From positions 1 through 22,857 of the forward strand of contig CAZKTU010000091.1 of NCBI GenBank assembly GCA_964555675.1: a DNA stretch of 22,857 nt, given 5' to 3'. Position numbers and translations under genes: made by a program. Positions 16,518-22,857 of this stretch are shown piece after piece. The DNA comes from CAIWXH01 sp964555675 (GTDB taxonomy: Bacteria; Chloroflexota; Chloroflexia; Chloroflexales; Chloroflexaceae). Position 1 is the first letter of the stretch; each line of letters starts with the position of its first letter. The notes beneath the pieces were generated by a model. The model ran no database searches. It was not told the DNA's origin and saw nothing but the letters and a program-made list of their open reading frames with translations.

Positions 16518-16615
16518 GCCTGCCCAGTTGCGACCAAAGACCAAAGACCATCGACCAACGGCTTGGGCAGGCGTCTAGCCTTGGTCTTTGGTCCCTGGTC
16601 TTTGGTCAGAACTGG
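16518..16615. repeat. Large inverted repeat built from GGTCTTTGGTC units
   Basis: Arms 16524-16543 and 16596-16615 are complementary at 18 of 20 positions and start with CCAGTT and end with AACTGG. Within them GACCAAAGACC occurs twice, overlapping (16532-16549), and GGTCTTTGGTC occurs twice in the other arm (16583-16593, 16597-16607). A separate 9-bp pair, GCCTGCCCA (16518-16526) with TGGGCAGGC (16564-16572), interleaves with it. It lies between divergent promoters and resembles a dispersed intergenic repeat rather than a promoter element. No coding potential is seen. Confidence 0.6.
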
Positions 16616-16650
16616 CGAAGGATTTCTCGCTGGCGCAACTTGATGTCTAG

Positions 16651-16678
16651 TTGACGGAGGCTAGAAGCATGCTAGAAT
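16651..16678 (+). promoter_or_regulatory. Probable promoter of the GH127-GH51-GH51-kinase operon
   Basis: TTGACG (16651-16656, 5/6) is followed after 16 bp by TAGAAT (16673-16678, 5/6), itself preceded by TGC as an extended -10. Transcription would start near 16685, with a leader of about 110 nt. The -10 box overlaps an inverted copy of CATTCTAG, so a protein bound there would block the promoter. Confidence 0.6.
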
Positions 16679-16714
16679 GCGACGGAAGCCAACAGACTCG
16701 TGAATAGGCCCGGC

Positions 16715-16785
16715 CCCGCCGGCGTGCGTGCTCGGGCGAACCCGTGGGCACCGGCGTCGGGAGTGTATGCTGCGGCGCCGGCGGG
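16715..16785 (+). promoter_or_regulatory. Leader inverted repeat that can cover the GH127 ribosome site
   Basis: CCCGCCGGCG (16715-16724) is perfectly complementary to CGCCGGCGGG (16776-16785). The second arm runs into the ribosome site GGGAG (16783-16787) of the gene at 16796, so the paired form would hide it. In DNA this rich in G+C a 10-bp match may arise by chance; a regulatory role is inferred only. Confidence 0.3.
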
Positions 16786-16795
16786 AGCTTTTGGT

Positions 16796-18784
16796 ATGCA
16801 CAACAATGATGTTGCCGGCGCGGGGCGCCGTGAGTCCGCCAGCCGGCGTCGTAGGCCCCTGCCCCACACCCACGTGCTCCTCGACGACCCGCTCTGGGCC
16901 GAGCGCCAGCGGGTCAACCGCGAGCGAACCCTCGGCCATATTTACGAGCAGTGCCGCCGCACCGGGCGCATCGACGCCCTCGGCGGCGTCTGGGACCCGG
17001 CGGTGGTCGCCCGCGGCACCCTCGGCGGCAACGTGACGGTGCTGTTCTGGGACTCCGACGTGGCCAAGTGGCTCGAGGCGGCCTGCTACAGCCTCGCCAC
17101 CCACCCCGACCCGGCCCTGGATGCCCTGCTCGATCAGGTGATCGCCAGGATCGCCGCCGGCCAGCAGCCCGACGGCTACTTCAACAGCTGGTTCGGCTTC
17201 GTCGAGCCCGCGAAGCGCTGGTCGAACCTGCGCGACTGGCACGAGCTCTACTGCGCGGGCCACCTGATCGAGGCCGCCGTCGCCCACTATGCCGCCACCG
17301 GCAAGCGCTCGCTCCTCGACGTGATGCTGCGCTACGTCGACTATATCGCCACCGTCTTCGGGCCCGCCGCCGGCCAGCGCCACGGCTACTGTGGCCACCC
17401 CGAGCTCGAGTTGGCCCTGATCCGGCTCGCCCACGCCACCGGCGAAGACCGCTTCCTCGCCCTGGCCCGCTACTTCGTCGACGAGCGCGGCCGCCTCCCC
17501 CACTACTTCGAGCAAGAGGCCCTGGCCCGCGGCGAGGACCCGGCCCAGTTCTGGGCCGGCAGCCACGAGTACAACCAGTCGCACCGCCCCGTGCGCGAGC
17601 AGCACGAGGTGGTCGGCCACGCTGTGCGCGCCGCCTACCTCTACAGCGCCATGGCCGACCTGGCCGCCGAAGACGGCGACGCCGAGCTGCTCGCCGCCTG
17701 CCGGCGCCTCTGGCGGCACCTGACGACCCGGCGCATGTATGTGATGGGCGGGATCGGCTCGTCGCGGCGCAACGAGGGCTTCACCAGCGACTACGACCTG
17801 CCCAACGAGAGCGCCTACGCCGAGACCTGCGCGGCGATCGCCCTGGTCTTCTGGGCCCAGCGCATGCTGCAGATCGACCTCGACCGGCGCTACGCCGACG
17901 TGATGGAGCTGGCCCTCTACAACGCGGTGCTCAGCGGTATCTCGCTCGAGGGCGCCCACTACTTCTACGACAACCCCCTGGCCAGCGCGGGCGACCACCA
18001 CCGCAGCGAGTGGTTCGCCTGCCCCTGCTGCCCCCCCAACCTGGCTCGCATCGTCGCCGCGATCGGCGGCTACTTCTATAGCCACAGCGACGACGAGGTC
18101 GTGGCGCACCTCTACGGCCAGAGTACGGCGCACCTGACCCTGGGCGGCCAGACGGTGACGCTGCGCCAGGTGACTAGGTACCCCTGGGACGGCGCCGTGA
18201 CCCTCAGCGTCGCCGTCGCCGCCCCGACCGCCTTCGATCTGCGGCTGCGCCTGCCGGGCTGGTGCGCCGCCCCCGCCCTGCGCGTGAACGGCGAGGCCGT
18301 GGACCTGGCCGGCGCGACCGAGGGCGGCTATGCCCTGCTGCGCCGCACCTGGCGCGACGGCGATGTCGTGACCCTCGATCTGCCGATGCCGGCCCAGCGC
18401 GTCTACGCCCACCCCGCCGTGGCCGCCGACGTGGGCGCCGTGGCCCTGCGCCGCGGCCCGCTGGTCTACTGCCTCGAGCAGGTCGACCACGACGCGCCCA
18501 TCCAGCGTCTGCTGCTGCCCGCCGCGGCCGAGCTCAGGGCCCGCTTCGAGCCTGAGCTGCTGGGCGGGGTGGTGCTGCTCGAGGCCGAGGGCCTCGCCCT
18601 CGTCGACGCGGGGTGGGAGGAGATGCTCTACAGCCCCAGCCCGCCCGCGGCGGCCCCGTGCGCGCTCCGCGCCATCCCGTACGCCGCCTGGGACAACCGC
18701 GCCCCCGGCCCGATGACCGTCTGGCTGCGCGAGCAGCCGTCGTCGCCCCAGCCAGCTACGCCGCCAAGCCCCGGTACGCCTTGA
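16796..18784 (+). CDS. Beta-L-arabinofuranosidase, glycoside hydrolase family 127
   Basis: ATG 16796, with GGGAG 9 nt upstream, gives 662 residues, matching the family (HypBA1 of Bifidobacterium has about 658). An in-frame ATG at 16700 was rejected because its extension has no family similarity. Key residues of the zinc-thiolate active site are all seen: NEGFTSDYDLP with E327 in the acid/base position, AETCA with E343 and C345, and CPCCPPN with C411 and C412, corresponding to the known Glu338, Cys340, Cys417 (nucleophile) and Cys418. The E327-E343 spacing equals that of HypBA1. REQHEVVGHAVRAAYLY and MYVMGGIGS are further signatures. It would release L-arabinose from beta-L-arabinofuranosides such as those of hydroxyproline-rich plant glycoproteins. 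There is no signal peptide. The tail (roughly the last 20 residues, Pro/Ser-rich) is not conserved. Confidence 0.95.
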   Translation: MHNNDVAGAGRRESASRRRRPLPHTHVLLDDPLWAERQRVNRERTLGHIYEQCRRTGRIDALGGVWDPAVVARGTLGGNVTVLFWDSDVAKWLEAACYSLATHPDPALDALLDQVIARIAAGQQPDGYFNSWFGFVEPAKRWSNLRDWHELYCAGHLIEAAVAHYAATGKRSLLDVMLRYVDYIATVFGPAAGQRHGYCGHPELELALIRLAHATGEDRFLALARYFVDERGRLPHYFEQEALARGEDPAQFWAGSHEYNQSHRPVREQHEVVGHAVRAAYLYSAMADLAAEDGDAELLAACRRLWRHLTTRRMYVMGGIGSSRRNEGFTSDYDLPNESAYAETCAAIALVFWAQRMLQIDLDRRYADVMELALYNAVLSGISLEGAHYFYDNPLASAGDHHRSEWFACPCCPPNLARIVAAIGGYFYSHSDDEVVAHLYGQSTAHLTLGGQTVTLRQVTRYPWDGAVTLSVAVAAPTAFDLRLRLPGWCAAPALRVNGEAVDLAGATEGGYALLRRTWRDGDVVTLDLPMPAQRVYAHPAVAADVGAVALRRGPLVYCLEQVDHDAPIQRLLLPAAAELRARFEPELLGGVVLLEAEGLALVDAGWEEMLYSPSPPAAAPCALRAIPYAAWDNRAPGPMTVWLREQPSSPQPATPPSPGTP

Positions 18785-18797
18785 CACGGAGAACCCT

Positions 18798-20305
<1,508 letters not shown>

Positions 20306-20309
<4 letters not shown>

Positions 20310-21853
20310 CCACCACCACACTCACCATTCGCGCCGAGGCCCCGATCGGGACGATCTCGCCGCGTCTCTACGGTCACTTCGCCGAGCACCTGGGCCGCTG
20401 CTGCTACGACGGGCTGTGGGTCGGCAACCGGCCCGACGCGCCCGCCCACACGAACGGCTTCCGCAGCGACGTGCTGGCCGCCCTGAAGGCCCTGCCGGTG
20501 CCGCTGCTGCGCTGGCCGGGCGGCTGCTACGCCGACCACTACCACTGGCGCGATGGCATCGGCCCGGCCGCCGAGCGCCCGATCCGCCTGGGCATGTCCT
20601 GCGGCCTGCAGGTCGAGGACGACAACAGCCTCGGCACCGACGAGTTCCTCTGGCTCTGCGAGCAGCTGGGCGCCGAGCCCTACCTGGCCGGCAATGTCGG
20701 CAGCGGCACACCCCAGGAGCTCTGCGACTGGCTTGAGTACTGCAACACGGCGGTGCGCACAACCCTGGCCCGCGAGCGGGCCGCCAACGGCCGCGCCGCG
20801 CCCTGGGGCGTCAAGCTCTGGGGCGTGGGCAACGAGAACTGGGGCTGCGGCGGCAACTTCACCGCCCTCGGCTACGCCCACGAGTTCCGCCGCTTCGCCA
20901 CCATGCTGCGCCACGTCGACCCGACCGCCGAGCTGGTGATCTGCGGCCACGACGATGCCTGGAACGCCGAGCTGATCCCCGGCCTCGGCCGGCACCTCAG
21001 TCTAGTCGACCACTATTCGATCCACCGCTACTGGATCAGCGGCGGCCCCGAGACGGCCTTCGACGAGGGCCAGTACTACGCGCTGCTCGCCGAGGCCGAC
21101 GACACCGAGGCCTTTGTGCTGCGCACGGCCGCCCTGCTGCGCCAGGCCGCCGGCAGCCCGGGCAGGCCCGACACCGAGCTGCGCGCGGGCGAGAGCGCGG
21201 CCCCGATCATCCACGGCAAGCGCACCATCGGCATCGCCCTGGACGAGTGGGGCGTCTGGCACCCCGAGGCCCGCGAGTGGGGCCCCCGCGGCGCCGAGGC
21301 CCGCCAGCCCGTCGACTACGAGCAGACCAACACGCTGCGCGACGCGCTGGCGGCCGCTGTGGCCCTGGAGGGCTTCCACCGCCAGTGCAATGTGCTCAGC
21401 CTGGCCAACCTGGCCCAGATCGTCAATGTGCTCCAGTCGGTGGTCAACACCCAGGGCGCGCAGATCTATCTCACGCCCACCTACCACGCCCTGCGGCTCC
21501 ACGCGCCCCACATGGGCGCCACGGCCCTGCCGGTCGAAGTGGCCTCTGGCCTCGCCCTGCCCGGCGGCGGCCCCGCGGTGAGCGCCACGGCTTCGCGCAG
21601 CGCGGACGGGCTCGCCGTCACCCTGGTGAACCGCCACTACAGCGCCGGGGCCAGCGTGCGGCTCGTCTGCGCCGCCGCACCCGAGGTGGCCCGCGGCGAG
21701 CTGCTGGCGGCGGACAGCCCCGCGGCCGCCAATAGCGTCGCGGCGCCCGAGCGCGTCGCCCCCACGGCCCTCGCTGTTGCCCGCGACGGCGACGGCTGGC
21801 GGGTCGAGCTGCCGCCCCACGCCATGGCTACCATTACGCTGAGAACAGCGTAG
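20306..21853 (+). CDS. Alpha-L-arabinofuranosidase, glycoside hydrolase family 51, second type
   Basis: ATG 20306 overlaps the TGA of the previous gene in an ATGA junction, so the two are translationally coupled; GGAGGG (20292-20297) serves as ribosome site. The 515-residue product has the GH51 pattern ISPRLYGHFAEHLGRCCYDG, LLRWPGGCYADHYHWRDGIGP, then E177 in GNENWGCGG as acid/base and E314 in ALDEWGVWH as nucleophile. The gap between the two is 18 residues longer than in its neighbour because of an insertion around residues 278-305. GNENWGCGG in place of GNEMDGPWQ marks a different GH51 subgroup, so a different linkage or substrate preference is likely. It is not a recent duplicate of its neighbour, and no signal peptide is visible. 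Confidence 0.95.
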
Positions 21854-21901
21854 CATGGGAGGCGGCGGCAAGGCGCCTGCATAGCAGTAGAGGAGTAAGG
21901 C

Positions 21902-22857
21902 ATGAGCACCCAGAAAGACGCCATCGAGCGGGGGAAGACTGTCCTCGGCGTCGAGCTCGGCTCGACGCGCATCAAGGCGGTGCTGATCGGCGAAGACCAT
22001 CTGCCGCTCGCATCGGGCAGCTACGAGTGGGAGAACCGCTACGAGGACGGTGTCTGGACCTACAGGCTCGACGATGTCTGGGCGGGCCTGCAGGCGAGCT
22101 ACCAGCAGCTCGGCGACGAGGTCCTCGCGCGCTATGGCACGCCCCTCACGACGGTCGGCGCGATCGGCCTCAGCGCCATGATGCACGGCTATCTGGCCTT
22201 CGATGCCGACGGAGAGCTGCTCGTCCCGTTTCGCACCTGGCGCAATACGATCACCGGGCAGGCGGCCGAACAGCTCACAGAGCTGTTCCAGTTCAACATC
22301 CCCCAGCGCTGGAGCATCGCCCACCTGTATCAGGCCATCCTGAACCAGGAGCCCCACGTCGGCGCGATCAGCCACCTGAACACCCTGGCCGGCTATGTCC
22401 ACTGGCGGCTGACGGGGCAGCGGGTGCTGGGCGTCGGCGATGCCTCGGGCATGGCCCCGATCGACAGCACGACCAACAACTACGACGCGCGCATGGTCGA
22501 GCAGTTCAACCAGCTGCCCGCGGTGGCGCAGCTCCCGTGGCGGCTGCAAACCATCCTGCCCAGGGTTCTGGTCGCGGGCGAGGCCGCCGGCGCGCTCACC
22601 GAGGCGGGCGCGAGGCTGCTCGACCCGACGGGGCGGCTGCAGGCGGGCATCCCGCTCTGCCCGCCCGAGGGCGACGCGGGCACCGGCATGGTCGCGACCA
22701 ATAGTGTGGCCGAGCGGACGGGCAATGTCTCTGCCGGGACCTCGGTCTTCGCCATGATCGTGCTGGAAAAAGCCCTGTCGAAGCTATACCCCGAGATCGA
22801 CATGGTGACCACGCCCACCGGCAAGCCGGTCGCCATGGTCCACAGCAACAACTGCAC
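21902..22857 (+). CDS. FGGY-family carbohydrate kinase, 5' part (probably an L-ribulokinase-like enzyme)
   Basis: ATG 21902 follows AGAGGAG (21889-21895) and the frame stays open for 318 codons to the window edge, so about 200 residues are missing. The N-terminal phosphate motif reads GVELGSTRIKAVLI (16-29), with Glu where most FGGY kinases have Asp. AIGLSAMMHGYLAFD matches the substrate-binding strand seen in ribulo- and xylulokinases, GDASGMAPID follows, and PEGDAGTG holds the probable catalytic base D258. GNVSAGTSVF is the second phosphate motif. The family phosphorylates sugars at a terminal hydroxyl with ATP. Its position after three arabinofuranosidase genes (48-bp gap) makes L-ribulose the likely substrate, but rhamnulose, xylulose or fuculose cannot be excluded. 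Confidence 0.9.
   Translation, partial: MSTQKDAIERGKTVLGVELGSTRIKAVLIGEDHLPLASGSYEWENRYEDGVWTYRLDDVWAGLQASYQQLGDEVLARYGTPLTTVGAIGLSAMMHGYLAFDADGELLVPFRTWRNTITGQAAEQLTELFQFNIPQRWSIAHLYQAILNQEPHVGAISHLNTLAGYVHWRLTGQRVLGVGDASGMAPIDSTTNNYDARMVEQFNQLPAVAQLPWRLQTILPRVLVAGEAAGALTEAGARLLDPTGRLQAGIPLCPPEGDAGTGMVATNSVAERTGNVSAGTSVFAMIVLEKALSKLYPEIDMVTTPTGKPVAMVHSNNC

Overview
The window is GC-rich bacterial DNA (roughly 70% G+C by eye), densely coded and almost free of intergenic space. The lipoprotein at 3235-4953 carries a long Ala/Pro/Thr/Glu linker directly after its lipobox cysteine. That style is typical of Chloroflexota substrate-binding proteins, so a member of the Chloroflexia is the best guess; this is inferred from style only. 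No rRNA, tRNA, CRISPR array, transposase or prophage gene was seen.

Region A (1-12596) is a hydantoinase/oxoprolinase-type locus. Two hyuA-family genes diverge from a shared control region (536-943): one runs off the left edge on the minus strand, the other heads a plus-strand operon. The operon reads hyuA, a family-5 (Dpp/Opp-type) solute-binding lipoprotein, two Dpp-type permeases, a DUF1028 protein (predicted Ntn-hydrolase fold), and three consecutive, clearly different hyuB-family genes with gaps of 0-4 bp. A 14-bp GC stem-loop after the binding-protein gene probably sets its expression above that of the permeases. The likely role is import of a peptide-like or cyclic amide compound followed by ATP-dependent ring opening or carboxylation. 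The substrate cannot be read from the sequence, and no transporter ATPase gene is present.

Region B (12593-22857) is a plant cell-wall sugar locus. A minus-strand lacI-family regulator is followed 14 bp later by a GH78 alpha-L-rhamnosidase. Divergently, a plus-strand operon encodes a GH127 beta-L-arabinofuranosidase, two different GH51 alpha-L-arabinofuranosidases (the second starting inside the stop of the first), and an FGGY sugar kinase cut by the right edge. None of the glycosidases has a signal peptide, so they probably act in the cytoplasm on imported arabinose- and rhamnose-containing oligosaccharides, with the kinase feeding L-arabinose catabolism.

The two regions meet tail to tail: the last hyuB and the rhamnosidase gene share the tetranucleotide CTAG as overlapping stop codons. 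The lacI/GH127 intergenic region (16363-16795) holds divergent promoters, repeated CATTCTAG motifs, a large inverted repeat built from GGTCTTTGGTC units, and a stem that can cover the GH127 ribosome binding site.
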